A DNA stretch of 64,000 nt from Sideroxydans sp. (GCA_027310665.1 DAIDAJ010000021.1:36900-100899); one strand, 5' to 3'; numbered from the stretch's first letter, positions 44,664-54,674 are shown. The notes: generated from the letters alone by a model not told the origin. Made by a program: numbers and translations.

Positions 44664-45391
44664 GGGCGCTCGTTGCGCTGTGGTGTTGCCTTGCGCTGGG
44701 CGCACAGGCCGAGACCTTCAGCGCCAAGGTGATCGTCGTGATGGATGGCGATACTGTTATGGTCCTGCGGGAAGGTGGCGGCGACGCTGCCGGGTCCTCA
44801 CCGGCGTCCCCCTTGCGGGGGCTACGCGACGGTCAAAGGATAAAGATACGCCTGGCCGATATCGATGCGCCGGAAAAGGACCAGCCGTTCGGCAAGCAGT
44901 CGCGCGATTCGCTGCTGGAGATGGTGGGAAGGAAACAAGTGCAGATCGACAGCCGCGCCGTCGATCAGTACGGGCGGACCGTCGGTTTCATTTCGGTGGA
45001 CGGGCGCAACGTCAATCAGGAACAAGTCAGGCGCGGCATGGCGTGGGAGTATTCGCACTACCACACCGACAAGACCTACATCGGCCTGCAGAAGGAGGCC
45101 CAACATGAGCGGCGCGGGCTCTGGTCACGGAACAGCCCGCAGCCGCCGTGGCAGTGGCGCAAGCAGCACCCTTCCTCGGTCAGACCTGTCCCGCCGGCCC
45201 GTCAGGGCAGTATCTTCCCCCAGGCGACTCCCGTGATGCTGTACGACCTGGAATGCGGCAAGAAGCGGCGCTGTTCGCAAATGAGTTCATGCGACGAAGC
45301 GAACTTCTACTTCACGCGCTGCGGTGTCAAGACACTGGACGGAAATCACAACGGCATGCCTTGCGAGAGTCTGTGCGCGGAAAATAGATAG
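44660..45391 (+). CDS. Secreted thermonuclease-family protein with Excalibur domain and in-frame insertion
   Basis: Starting at ATG 44660 the protein is 243 residues with a signal peptide (RALVALWCCLALGAQA). The staphylococcal-nuclease fold is recognisable: VVMDGDTVMVLRE, RLADIDAPEKDQPFG and an EYSHYHTDKTYIGLQKEA-like region. An Excalibur calcium-binding-type Cys domain closes the protein (MSSCDEANFYF, then DGNHNGMPCESLC). Between VLRE and RIKIRL there are about 19 extra residues (about 39-57, GGGDAAGSSPASPLRG) coded partly by a GC palindrome, at a point where homologues have a tight turn. The enzyme may tolerate this loop. It overlaps pgpA by ATGA. Confidence 0.88.
   Translation: MRALVALWCCLALGAQAETFSAKVIVVMDGDTVMVLREGGGDAAGSSPASPLRGLRDGQRIKIRLADIDAPEKDQPFGKQSRDSLLEMVGRKQVQIDSRAVDQYGRTVGFISVDGRNVNQEQVRRGMAWEYSHYHTDKTYIGLQKEAQHERRGLWSRNSPQPPWQWRKQHPSSVRPVPPARQGSIFPQATPVMLYDLECGKKRRCSQMSSCDEANFYFTRCGVKTLDGNHNGMPCESLCAENR
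44797..44826. repeat. GC palindrome within the nuclease gene
   Basis: CACCGGCGTCCCCCTTGCGG followed by GGGCTACGC forms a CCCCC-TTGC-GGGGG hairpin flanked by GCGT/ACGC. Its first part matches the palindromes in fliH (about 1462-1485) and in the hisF-hisI array (about 20210-20233). Confidence 0.7.
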
Positions 45392-45489
45392 CGCGTGTCC
45401 CGCCGTGCGCTCGAAGCAGAAGTTCGGGAGCCAACGTTCCGCTCCTGTCCGCTCCCGCGTTAGCGATCATGCGGACGATCCGTTGATCC

Positions 45490-47106
45490 TTACCGCCAAT
45501 CACCCTTCAATAATTCAGCTACCCGCTCCGCGATCATCATGGTGGGCGCCGCGGTGTTGCCCGAGGTGATATAGGGCATCGCGGAGGCATCGACGACGCG
45601 CAAGCCACCGATTCCCTTCACGCGCAGTTCCGAATCCAGCACGGACATCGTGTCATCGGCGCGTCCCATCTTGCAGGTGCCGACGGGATGGAAGATCGTG
45701 GTGCCGATATCGCCTGCCGCCTTGACCAGTTGCTGGTCGGTTTGATACTGGTTGCCGGGTTTGTATTCCTCCGGTGCATAGGGTTTGAAGGCGGGACTGG
45801 CCAGTATCTTCCTGGTCAATCGCAGCGACTCGGCAGCGACCCGGCAGTCTTCCTCGGTGGACAGGTAATTGGGCTTGATCTCCGGTGCGGCATCCACTTC
45901 CGGTGAAGTGATATGGACGCTGCCGCGCGAGGTGGGGCGCAGGTGGCAGACGCTGGCCGTGAAGGCATTGAAGCTGTGCAGCGGCTCGCCGAACCTTTCC
46001 AGCGACAAGGGTTGCACGTGATACTCCACATTGGCCCGTGCCTGGTCGGGTGAACTGAAGGCGAACGCACCCAATTGCGACGGCGCCATCGCCATCGGGC
46101 CGGAACGCTTCATCAGGTACTCCAGCCCGATCATGGCTTTCCCCCACAAGGAATTGGCCTTGGTGTTCAGGGTGGTGATGCCGTTGACACGATAGACCAT
46201 CCGCAGTTGCAAATGGTCCTGCAGGTTCTCGCCAACGCCGGGCAGATCGCTGTGTACCTGGATGCCCAACCGGTTCAGGCGTTGCGCGGAGCCGATGCCG
46301 GACCGCTCCAGTATCTGCACGCTGCCGATTGAGCCTGCAGTCAGCAGCACCTCTTTCCGGGCTTCAGCCAGATGGATGCTGCCATCCTGTATGTATTCCA
46401 CGCCGAGACAGCGCCTGGTTGCCGGATCGATCTTCAATTGCTTGACCAGGGCACCGGTCCGCAACGTCAGATTGGGCCTTTTTGCGGCTTCCTTCAGAAA
46501 AGCGCGCGACGTGTTCAGGCGCCAGCCGGAACGCTGATTCACATCGAAATAACCCACGCCGAAGTTATCGCCACGGTTGAAGTCGTCCGAGAACGGGATC
46601 CCGGCTTCCTTCGAGGCATGCCTGAAAACTTCCAGTATCTCCCATTTCAGGCGCTGTCTTTCGACGCGCCATTCTCCGCCCTGCCGATGCCATTCATTGT
46701 CGCCGCCGTGATAGTCCTCGAACTTCTTGTAACGCCTGAGCGCCTCGGGCCACGACCAGGCGGAGTCGCCGGTCTCGGCCACCCAGCGCTCGTAATCGGC
46801 ATCCTGTCCGCGCATGTAGATCATGCCGTTGATGGAAGAGGAACCACCCAGCACCTTCCCTCTCGGGTAGATCAGGGACCGTCCGTTCAGGCCGGGCTCT
46901 TCCGTCGTCCTGAAGCGCCAATCGGTCCTCGGGTTGTCGATGCAATACAGGTAGCCGACGGGAACATGGATCCAGATGTAGTTGTCCTGCTTGCCTGCCT
47001 CCAGCAACAGGACCCTGGTATCGGGATTCTCCGTCAGCCGTTTGGCCAATAGACAACCGGCACTGCCCGCGCCGATGATGATGTAATCGAATTGCCCTTG
47101 ATTCAT
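45490..47106 (-). CDS. GMC-family FAD-dependent oxidoreductase
   Basis: A 538-residue flavoprotein of the choline-dehydrogenase/alcohol-oxidase group. The FAD-binding N-terminus is YIIIGAGSAGCLLAKRL; GMC signatures are PRGKVLGGSSSINGMIYMRG and GSIGSVQILERSGIG; the C-terminal catalytic region has TIFHPVGTCKMG and ASAMPYITSGNTAAPTMMIAE. Substrate cannot be deduced. Its start overlaps the end of the LysR gene by ATGA, which suggests linked expression. Confidence 0.92.
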   Translation of the reverse strand: MNQGQFDYIIIGAGSAGCLLAKRLTENPDTRVLLLEAGKQDNYIWIHVPVGYLYCIDNPRTDWRFRTTEEPGLNGRSLIYPRGKVLGGSSSINGMIYMRGQDADYERWVAETGDSAWSWPEALRRYKKFEDYHGGDNEWHRQGGEWRVERQRLKWEILEVFRHASKEAGIPFSDDFNRGDNFGVGYFDVNQRSGWRLNTSRAFLKEAAKRPNLTLRTGALVKQLKIDPATRRCLGVEYIQDGSIHLAEARKEVLLTAGSIGSVQILERSGIGSAQRLNRLGIQVHSDLPGVGENLQDHLQLRMVYRVNGITTLNTKANSLWGKAMIGLEYLMKRSGPMAMAPSQLGAFAFSSPDQARANVEYHVQPLSLERFGEPLHSFNAFTASVCHLRPTSRGSVHITSPEVDAAPEIKPNYLSTEEDCRVAAESLRLTRKILASPAFKPYAPEEYKPGNQYQTDQQLVKAAGDIGTTIFHPVGTCKMGRADDTMSVLDSELRVKGIGGLRVVDASAMPYITSGNTAAPTMMIAERVAELLKGDWR

Positions 47107-48008
47107 TCTGTTGATTTCCCTTGTAAGTTTGCCTGTTCAAACAACCATGACCTGAATGCGGCCACCTTGTTCAACATGCTCTTGTTTTTCGGCATCACCA
47201 ATTGAAAGCTGAGATCGGTGGGGATGCTGTGGTTCAGTATGTGTACCAGTTTCCCAGACCTGATGTCGTCCGCCACCAGGCTGTGCCATGCCAGCGTGAC
47301 TCCCAGTCCCATGACTGCGGCCTGAAGCGCCAGATCCGTATCGCCGAACCGGCGGATATTCAAGGGAGCGCCGACTATACCGAGGGAAGCAAGCAGTGTT
47401 TCCCATTCCGGGAAAACGCCGCGCATGACATGCCAATCATCCTCGATGAGTTTGGCGCGCGCAAGGTCGGCGGGCGTTTTGACGGATTTTGCCAGTTTGG
47501 GCGCGGCCACCGGAACGATCATTTCCGGCATCAGGCGTTCCACGGTCAGCCCGGGATGGGTGTCGCTGCCGAAGCGGATCGCCATGTCGACCTCTTCCAT
47601 CGAAAAATCCACGACGCGCTTGGTGGCCAGCAGGTGGATCTCCACGTCGGGATAACGCGCATAAAAATCTCCCAGGCGCGGTACCAGCCAGCGCGCGGCG
47701 AACACTGGCGGTGCCGACACGGTCAGCGGCCCGGCGACACTGCCGGAACGCACTCTCAGCATGGCGCGTTCGAGCTGGTCGAACGCGTCCGAAACGAGAT
47801 TCAGCGCATCGGTTGCGGCTTCGTTCAGGACCAGTGTCTTGCCGCGCTTGAACAAGGTGACGCCAAGATGGTCTTCGAGCAACTTGATCTGCTGGCTGAC
47901 TGCCGCCGGCGTGACATGCAATTCCTCCGCCGCACGGACAAATGAGCGGTGCCGCGCGGCAACCTCAAAGAATCGCAGGGCATTGAGTGGGGGAAGGTGA
48001 CGTGCCAT
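47103..48008 (-). CDS. LysR-family transcriptional regulator (GcvA-like)
   Basis: A 301-residue LysR regulator. The N-terminal winged HTH is PPLNALRFFEVAARHRSFVR with AAEELHVTPAAVSQQIKLLE; the C-terminal substrate-binding domain resembles GcvA-type regulators. It is upstream of and overlaps the GMC oxidoreductase gene, and is divergent from a DMT exporter gene, so either may be its target. Confidence 0.92.
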   Translation of the reverse strand: MARHLPPLNALRFFEVAARHRSFVRAAEELHVTPAAVSQQIKLLEDHLGVTLFKRGKTLVLNEAATDALNLVSDAFDQLERAMLRVRSGSVAGPLTVSAPPVFAARWLVPRLGDFYARYPDVEIHLLATKRVVDFSMEEVDMAIRFGSDTHPGLTVERLMPEMIVPVAAPKLAKSVKTPADLARAKLIEDDWHVMRGVFPEWETLLASLGIVGAPLNIRRFGDTDLALQAAVMGLGVTLAWHSLVADDIRSGKLVHILNHSIPTDLSFQLVMPKNKSMLNKVAAFRSWLFEQANLQGKSTE

Positions 48009-48106
48009 TAGTTTTCCTTAACGGGCCTTCAAAAAAGTCTAGCTTGTGAGCGAGAGTTCCAGCCATTAGAGTCGTGCCGTAACAATTAATCTTACTGGAA
48101 ACGACC

Positions 48107-48997
48107 ATGAGAATCTCTACTGTCTATCTGCTTGTGACTGCTTCCGCATTTTTCTGGGGAGCCAATTTTGTGCTGGCCGGGCCGATTCTGGCCGATCTGC
48201 CCCCATTGTGGGCGGCAGCCGTGCGTTTCGTGCTGGGCGCCGCGCTGATGTTCATCATCGCGGGCGTTCGCCGCGAGGACCTGCTGACGCCGCTGAAACG
48301 GCACGCTGGCATTTATTTGCTGCTGGGGGCGGTCGGGATCTGCGGCTTCAACCTGTTCTTCTTCTATGCGCTTCGTACCACCTCGGCCAACAGCGCCTCG
48401 CTCATCATGGCGACCAATCCCCTGCTCACCGCCCTGCTGGCGGTGGCGTTCCTGGGCGAGCGACTGGCGACCCGGCATCTGGTCGCGCTGCCGCTGGCGC
48501 TGATCGGCGTGGCGGTGGTCATCTCGCAGGGCGATATGCACAAGCTGGAATCGCTGAGTTTTGCGCAGGGCGACCTGTTGATGCTGGGCGCGGACTTATC
48601 CTGGGCGATGTACAACGTCCTCGTGCGCCGTTACATGCCGCAAGGCTCACCCATTGTGCACCCCAGCTGGGTCATGGCGGCGGGCGCGATCCTGCTGGCC
48701 CTTGCCGCGCTCGATAGTGGAACCCACATGAGCCCGCTCGATGGCAAAGCGATCATTGCGATGGCCGTCATGGTCGTCGGCGGCACGGTGCTGGCCTACC
48801 TGTTCTGGGGCGTCGGCATCGCACGCCTGGGCGCGGCGCGCGCTGCGATCTTTTTGAATCTCGTCCCCGTGTTCGCCATGCTGGTTGGCGGGTTCCTCGG
48901 CACGCTGCCGACCTCGACGCAACTGGTCGGCGGCCTGCTGGTGCTGAGCGGCGTGAGCATATCCATGTTCCCGTCGCGCCGCTTGGCGGCGGCATAG
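48107..48997 (+). CDS. DMT-superfamily (EamA) transporter
   Basis: The 296-residue protein has ten predicted membrane segments in two EamA repeats, with the family marks FFWGANFVLAGPILADLPPL near the start and NSASLIMATNPLLTALLAV. Such proteins export metabolites or amino acids, but the substrate is unknown. It is divergent from the LysR gene, with a 98-bp gap. Confidence 0.9.
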   Translation: MRISTVYLLVTASAFFWGANFVLAGPILADLPPLWAAAVRFVLGAALMFIIAGVRREDLLTPLKRHAGIYLLLGAVGICGFNLFFFYALRTTSANSASLIMATNPLLTALLAVAFLGERLATRHLVALPLALIGVAVVISQGDMHKLESLSFAQGDLLMLGADLSWAMYNVLVRRYMPQGSPIVHPSWVMAAGAILLALAALDSGTHMSPLDGKAIIAMAVMVVGGTVLAYLFWGVGIARLGAARAAIFLNLVPVFAMLVGGFLGTLPTSTQLVGGLLVLSGVSISMFPSRRLAAA

Positions 48998-49052
48998 GGA
49001 TTTGCCCGGCGTATGGTAAAGTTTTCCGGTATTTCATCTTTCAGGAATTGAC

Positions 49053-50135
49053 ATGGCTCATTTGTTCGAACCCCTCAAGCTGCGCGATATCGTCCTCTCC
49101 AGCCGCATCGGCATCCCGCCCATGTGCCAATACTCCGCCCATGACGGCATGGCAGCCGACTGGCATTTCGTGCATTACGGCAGCCGCGCCGTGGGCGGTG
49201 CCGCGCTGATGATCGTCGAGGCGACGGCCGTGACGCCGGAAGGGCGGATCAGCCTTGGGGATATGGGCATCTGGGATGACAGGCATATCGAACCCTTGTC
49301 GCGCATCGCGCGTTTTGCACAGCAGCAGGGCTGCGTGGCCGCGATACAGTTGGCACATGCCGGTCGCAAGGCAAGCGTCGGGCTGGGTTGGCAGGCGCAG
49401 AGCACGCTGAGCGAGGCCGAAGGAGGCTGGAAGACGGTCGCCCCGTCGCCCGTGGCGTTCGGCCCCGGTTATGCCGTACCGCGTGAACTCGATGCGGCCG
49501 CCATTGCCGCGGTGGTCGAGAATTTTGCGGCGGGTGCGCGCCGTGCACGCGAAGCCGGATTCCAGACCGTGGAGATCCATGCCGCGCACGGCTATCTGCT
49601 GCACCAGTTCCTCTCCCCGCTTTCCAACCAGCGCAAGGATGCTTACGGTGGCAGTTTCGAGAACCGTACGCGCCTGGTACGCGAAGTTGTCTCTGCAGTC
49701 CGCGCAGAGTGGCCTGAGCGACTCCCCTTGTTGATCCGCCTGTCGGCGACCGACTGGGTCGACGGCGGCTGGAACGCGGACGAGACGGTCGAACTGTGTC
49801 GTGTCTTGAAAGCGCTGGGAGTCGATCTGGTGGATGTTTCATCCGCCGGTCTCGTGCCGACGGCGAAGATACCTGCCGGCCCGGGCTTTCAAACCGAATT
49901 CGCCGCGCGGGTGCGGCGCGAAGCCGGGATAGCCACAGCCGCCGTCGGCCTGATCACTTCGCCGGCACAGGCCGATCACATCATCCGTTCCGGGCAGGCC
50001 GATATCGTGCTGCTCGGTCGCGAGATCCTTCGCAACCCCTACTGGCCGCTGGCTGCAGCCCAGGCTTTGGGGCAGGAGGCTACGTGGCCGCACCAGTATC
50101 TGCGCGCGGCGCCGCCCGGTTCGAAGGGGCGCTGA
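49053..50135 (+). CDS. Old Yellow Enzyme family NADH:flavin oxidoreductase (YqjM-like)
   Basis: A 360-residue FMN-dependent ene-reductase. It has the class-III pattern IGIPPMCQYSAHDG (Cys modulating FMN), QLAHAGRKAS, IHAAHGYLLHQFLSPLSNQR and C-terminal DIVLLGREILRNPYWPL. These enzymes reduce activated alkenes or xenobiotics in vitro; the physiological substrate here is unknown. Confidence 0.93.
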   Translation: MAHLFEPLKLRDIVLSSRIGIPPMCQYSAHDGMAADWHFVHYGSRAVGGAALMIVEATAVTPEGRISLGDMGIWDDRHIEPLSRIARFAQQQGCVAAIQLAHAGRKASVGLGWQAQSTLSEAEGGWKTVAPSPVAFGPGYAVPRELDAAAIAAVVENFAAGARRAREAGFQTVEIHAAHGYLLHQFLSPLSNQRKDAYGGSFENRTRLVREVVSAVRAEWPERLPLLIRLSATDWVDGGWNADETVELCRVLKALGVDLVDVSSAGLVPTAKIPAGPGFQTEFAARVRREAGIATAAVGLITSPAQADHIIRSGQADIVLLGREILRNPYWPLAAAQALGQEATWPHQYLRAAPPGSKGR

Positions 50136-50295
50136 CCGGCCTTTCCCTTTGCCTGCATGTCCCGCAGAAATTTACGCGCAAGATCGGATCGAGCGATGAA
50201 GGATCATCCGCGCAACAGCCAATCGATATAAAATCCCGATGCTGATCGCAGCATCAACTTATGTTTATTGGACTTCACACACGGACAGGGAAAGC

Positions 50296-50535
50296 ATGAA
50301 CAAGGAAGCAATCACCAGCATCATTGAGAACGCACTCAGGAGCGGCGACAAGACCCCGGGAATATTCGATCTGGCCAAGATCATGGCCATCAAGGCGGAA
50401 ATACAGTCTTGCACCACGGTCAATGCCGTGCTGGGCCTGATCGACGAACACCGCGACCTGATCTCCAAGGCTTTCGGCTTGAGCGAGGACGCGATCGAAG
50501 AGACGGTGCAGAAGATCAGGGCGATCGAAGGCTGA
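50296..50535 (+). CDS. Small hypothetical protein
   Basis: The 79-residue product starts at ATG 50296 behind GGACAGGGAAAGC; the track start 19 codons upstream lacks an SD. It appears soluble and all-helical, with IFDLAKIMAIKAEIQS and GLSEDAIEETVQKIRAIEG. I do not recognise it. It converges on the GGDEF-EAL gene. Confidence 0.6.
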   Translation: MNKEAITSIIENALRSGDKTPGIFDLAKIMAIKAEIQSCTTVNAVLGLIDEHRDLISKAFGLSEDAIEETVQKIRAIEG

Positions 50536-50598
50536 TTTCATCGCGCTCCGGAAACACGGTGACGCTCAACTCACCTGAATTCCGGGGCGACACTGCTT

Positions 50599-53500
50599 TC
50601 AGGCCGGAGCGACGTTCCGGAGAGCGAGCAGTTCGGTCAATTTTTCCTCCAGTTCGTCGACAGGCTTGGGCCGGGCAAAGAGATATCCCTGATAAGCCTG
50701 GCATCCGCGCAATTCCAGGAACTCATGCTGCTCTTCGGTCTCCACTCCTTCGGCGATCACTTCCATGCCCATGCTGAGTGCCATGGAAATGATGGTTTGC
50801 ACGATCGCCGCGTCATGCTGGTCGGTCGTGATGTCGCGCACAAACGACTGGTCGATCTTGAGCTGATCGATGGGCAGGCGGCTCAGGTAGGATAACGACG
50901 AATATCCCGTGCCGAAGTCATCCATGGAGAACTTCACTCCCAGGTTCTTCAACTCCTTCATCTTGCGTATGCTGTCGTCGATATTGTCCAGCACCAGGCT
51001 TTCCGTCAGTTCCAGTTTCAGTAATTCAGGCCTGATGCCGCTCTGTCTCAATACGGCTGACACCCTGGAGACGAACTCGCCTTCGCGGAATTGAATCGGG
51101 CTGACGTTCACGGCGATGCTGAGGCGGTTGAATCGGGGGGAGGATTGCCAGCGGGCCAGCTGCGCACATGCCGTCTCGAGTACCCACAGGCCGATGGGCA
51201 GGATCAATCCCGATTCTTCTGCCACCGGGATGAATTGCGCGGGTGAGACGGTACCGAGCTGGGAGTGTGTCCAACGCAGGAGCGCTTCCACGCCGACAGG
51301 TCGCCCGGAGCTTGCGATCTGCAACTGGTAATGAAGGGAGAATTCATTGCGTTCGAGCGCACCGCGCAATGCACTTTCCATCTGGCCGCGTTTTTCCAGA
51401 ATCTCCTGCATGGATGAATCGAAGAAGCAGATGGCATTGCGTCCCTTGGCCTTGGCCTGGTACATCGCGGTGTCCACATGCGCCAGCAACTTGTCGTGGT
51501 TGTCGGTATGGCCTAGAAACAGCACGATCCCGATACTGGAACTGGAATGGTGATCGGTTTTATCAAGTTGATAGGGTTTGCTCAATTCGCTGCGGATCTT
51601 TTCGGCAACCAGTTCGGCTTGTATCGCCGCTTCATTCTGAACGCTGCTCAAGCCGTTCAGGATCACCAGGAATTCATCGCCTCCCATTCTGGCTACGGTA
51701 TCCTCTTCGCGCACGGAGGCGGTCAGGCGTTTGGCCACCTCGATCAGGAGTTTGTCGCCCATGTTGTGGCCAAAGGTGTCGTTCAGGCGTTTGAACTGGT
51801 CCATATCCAGCGATAACAGCGCGCCATGCCGTCCGCTGCGCGCGCTGGATGAGAGCGCCTGACGGAAGCGGTCTGAGAATAGCCGACGGTTCGGCAGACT
51901 GGTGAGTGCATCGAAGTTGGCCTGTTCCCAGATAAGTTCGTCTTTGCGTTTCTTTTCCGTGATATCGGAAAACTGTCCCACATATCTGAAGATGCTGCCA
52001 TCGGCATGACGGATGACGCTGATACTGAGCCACTTGGCGTAAAGCTCGCCACCTTTTTTGATGTCCCATACCTCGCCCTGCCAGTGTCCCTCGTCCAGGA
52101 TAGCCTGCCACATCTGCTGGTAGAACTGGGTGTCGTGTTTGCCGGACTGGAAAATGTTCGGGTTCTTGCCCCGGACTTCGTCCAGCGAGTAACCGGTGAT
52201 TCGGGTAAAGGCCGGATTGACGTCCAGGATCAGATTGTTCTCGTCGGTCACCAGGATGCCGTCGTTGCTGGACTGGTAAACCGAGGATGCGAGTTTTAAC
52301 GCTTCGTCTTTCTGTTTCCTTTCGGAGATGTCCTCGAAGACCACGACTGCACCTTCCAGTTTGCCCTGGAGAAAAATGGGATGGGAGGAATAGTCCACCG
52401 GGAGACTGCTGCCGTCCTTGCGCCATAACACTTCATCGATGCCCGTGCGGTGCCTGCTGTCGGCCAGGGTGGCATGCATCGGGCACCGTGCAGACGGATA
52501 GTGCGAGCCGTCCGCGTAGGAGTGATGTATGGTTTCGTGCATGGGCTTGCCGATCAGCTCTTCTGGCGCGTAGCCGAGCATATTTGCCGCCGCGAGATTG
52601 ACGAAGGTGGTGTTGCCATCCTTGTCCAGACCCCAGATGCCGTTGCTGACCGAACCCAGCAGCAATCGCAAACGATGCTCGCTCGTTTCAATCGCAGACT
52701 TGGTCTGCCTGGCAGAACGGAAATAAAAAATGAGCGTAGCCGCGGCCAGTATCGCCGCGCTTCCCAGCAGCCAGATCAGGAGGAAATTACTCCTCCGCTC
52801 GCGCTCGATCAGCAGCAAACCGGGCAGATCGACTTTTGAATAAACCCTCAATCCGAACTCTTCCAGATCGGTCGTGGCCAGCACGTAAGGCGATGTCTCG
52901 ATCCCGACTTGCTTCAACCGGCTGTCAGGCGAGCCATTCCAGCGGGTGATCCTGAGTTCGGGGAACTCGGTTCTGAGATAGAGAGCGCTCTTTTCCTGGG
53001 CGCCCATCGCGTTTACTTTGGCGCCTGGGACAGACTTCATCAGCAGCGCGGGGTCATGCGCAAGAATGATGACGCCATTGGCATCGGTCACGAAAGCGTC
53101 GGCCTGGCGGATCAGGAAGGACAGCGCGGGAATGTCTACCTTGGAGACGATGGCACCATCAAACAGGCCGTCCAGCACGATCGGCGCGGAGAAAAAGAGT
53201 CCGGGGACATGGGTGGTCCTGCCCATGGCATATTGCATGCCGTGACGTCCGTTGCGGGCATCGGCAAACCACTGCCGGTCTGCGAAGTTCGTGCCGATCG
53301 GCGTGTCAGGCATGTCCTCGATACTGGCTGCGATGCAATCTCCCGCGGCGTTGACCACATAGATCAAATCGATCCCCAGGGAATCCCGGATCAACTTGAG
53401 CTGGACGTTCAAATCTTTCAATGTCGGATCGCCAGTCCAGCGTTTGACCAGGGCTTCCTTGGGCAATCTGCTTGGCAGCCCATTCGGGCCGAATTTCCAT

Positions 53501-53754
53501 ACTGAATTCAAAACGCGAAGTCCTAGCCGGAAAGTGCCTGAAACGCCCGCGACAAAGTGCAAGTTGCGCCGGAAGCTGTCGGCCATATCCGATGAAATGG
53601 ATTGAGCGTGACTCTGTTCCTTTTCGATCAGGGACTCGTACTCGTGATTGAAATTCAGCCGGGAGATATGCCAGGCCAGCATGGCCCACAGGATCAACAT
53701 CGGGACCAGCCAATAGACGATATGGCGTTCCTTTCCGTTCTTGGTTTGCAACAT
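50599..53754 (-). CDS. Membrane sensor GGDEF-EAL protein (c-di-GMP turnover)
   Basis: A large c-di-GMP enzyme, 1051 residues from ATG 53754 (MLQTKNGKERHIVYW), which has a GGAG-like SD; the track start adds 22 unlikely residues. Order: membrane helix (IVYWLVPMLILWAMLAWHIS), a periplasmic sensor of about 290 residues (Cache-like), a second helix (FLLIWLLGSAAILAAATLIFYF), two PAS domains, GGDEF (intact motif RMGGDEFLVIL with an RxxD I-site REED) and EAL (VGVEALLRWTHSQLG, DDFGTGYSSLSYLSRLP). Both catalytic motifs look intact, so it may be bifunctional or a GTP-stimulated phosphodiesterase. Confidence 0.92.
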   Translation of the reverse strand: MLQTKNGKERHIVYWLVPMLILWAMLAWHISRLNFNHEYESLIEKEQSHAQSISSDMADSFRRNLHFVAGVSGTFRLGLRVLNSVWKFGPNGLPSRLPKEALVKRWTGDPTLKDLNVQLKLIRDSLGIDLIYVVNAAGDCIAASIEDMPDTPIGTNFADRQWFADARNGRHGMQYAMGRTTHVPGLFFSAPIVLDGLFDGAIVSKVDIPALSFLIRQADAFVTDANGVIILAHDPALLMKSVPGAKVNAMGAQEKSALYLRTEFPELRITRWNGSPDSRLKQVGIETSPYVLATTDLEEFGLRVYSKVDLPGLLLIERERRSNFLLIWLLGSAAILAAATLIFYFRSARQTKSAIETSEHRLRLLLGSVSNGIWGLDKDGNTTFVNLAAANMLGYAPEELIGKPMHETIHHSYADGSHYPSARCPMHATLADSRHRTGIDEVLWRKDGSSLPVDYSSHPIFLQGKLEGAVVVFEDISERKQKDEALKLASSVYQSSNDGILVTDENNLILDVNPAFTRITGYSLDEVRGKNPNIFQSGKHDTQFYQQMWQAILDEGHWQGEVWDIKKGGELYAKWLSISVIRHADGSIFRYVGQFSDITEKKRKDELIWEQANFDALTSLPNRRLFSDRFRQALSSSARSGRHGALLSLDMDQFKRLNDTFGHNMGDKLLIEVAKRLTASVREEDTVARMGGDEFLVILNGLSSVQNEAAIQAELVAEKIRSELSKPYQLDKTDHHSSSSIGIVLFLGHTDNHDKLLAHVDTAMYQAKAKGRNAICFFDSSMQEILEKRGQMESALRGALERNEFSLHYQLQIASSGRPVGVEALLRWTHSQLGTVSPAQFIPVAEESGLILPIGLWVLETACAQLARWQSSPRFNRLSIAVNVSPIQFREGEFVSRVSAVLRQSGIRPELLKLELTESLVLDNIDDSIRKMKELKNLGVKFSMDDFGTGYSSLSYLSRLPIDQLKIDQSFVRDITTDQHDAAIVQTIISMALSMGMEVIAEGVETEEQHEFLELRGCQAYQGYLFARPKPVDELEEKLTELLALRNVAPA

Positions 53755-53987
53755 CGATCTCCGGTGTTTGGGTGTACTGTGACGCTGTACTGCAATTGAC
53801 AGGTTGCAACGGGACCTCAATACTTCACCAGCAGGACACTACCACAAATGTCCACACCAATGAGAGGGTATGGCATGTTGCGTCGTGACTCGCCAGTCAG
53901 GAGCCTGTATTAATTTGCCCCGTCGACAATCATAATTATTATCTACAGGACCGCCATGAAAGACGTCAGATATGAAGTCCAGCTGTG

Positions 53988-54674
53988 ATGCTTGATAACG
54001 ACATAAAATCCCTGCTGCTGCAATATCCCATGCTGCGCGAGCTGGATGCAGCAGATCGGTCAGCGCTGCTTGCAACAGCGAGCGTGCTGCATCTCTCCGC
54101 CGGGACGATTGTATTTGACGAACGTCAGCCCTGCCAAGGTTTTCCGATGCTGCTATCCGGCAGCATCCGCATCATCAAGTCCTCGGCAAACGGACGCGAA
54201 CTGCATTTGTATCGGGTGTTTCCGGGTGACAGTTGCATCCTCAGCAGCAGTTGTCTGCTCGGGCGTTCGGATTACCATGCGCGCGGAATTACCGAGTCGA
54301 ATACCGTCATTGTTGCGATCTCCCCCGTCATGTTTGAAAGACTGCTGTCGATACACAAGCCGTTCCAGGATTACATCTTCGGCATGTTTTCCGAGCGTCT
54401 CAACGACCTGATGCACTTGCTGTCCGCTGTCGCCTTTCAGAAACTGGACCAGCGACTCGCGGCCCTTCTGGCCAACAAATCCAGTCCTCTTTACACTACC
54501 CATCAGGCACTGGCTGACGAGCTTGGCAGTGTGCGCGTGATAGTCAGTCGTTTGCTGAAGAGTTTTGCCGAACAAGGCTGGATCAGGCTGGGACGGGAGT
54601 ATATCGAGATAGTCGACGTGGGATCTTTAAGCAAATTCAGCTCTCTCTCCAGCGAGTCTGAATATCATTCGTAA
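53988..54674 (+). CDS. Crp/Fnr-family transcriptional regulator
   Basis: The 228-residue regulator has a cyclic-nucleotide-binding-like barrel (about 10-120) and a C-terminal HTH (QALADELGSVRVIVSRLLKS, about 165-200). It lacks the N-terminal Fnr Cys cluster. Two Cys lie close together in GDSCILSSSCLLG (C83 and C89), with another at C49. Regulators with this GxSCxLxxxCLL pattern often accompany sulfur genes, so a thiol or persulfide sensor is conceivable. It lies upstream of the thiosulfate module on the same strand and is its probable regulator. Confidence 0.88.
   Translation: MLDNDIKSLLLQYPMLRELDAADRSALLATASVLHLSAGTIVFDERQPCQGFPMLLSGSIRIIKSSANGRELHLYRVFPGDSCILSSSCLLGRSDYHARGITESNTVIVAISPVMFERLLSIHKPFQDYIFGMFSERLNDLMHLLSAVAFQKLDQRLAALLANKSSPLYTTHQALADELGSVRVIVSRLLKSFAEQGWIRLGREYIEIVDVGSLSKFSSLSSESEYHS

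Noticed and set aside
50599-53820. Start of the GGDEF-EAL protein at 53820
   Set aside because: The first 22 residues are polar and without an SD; ATG 53754 has a GGAG and directly precedes the membrane helix.
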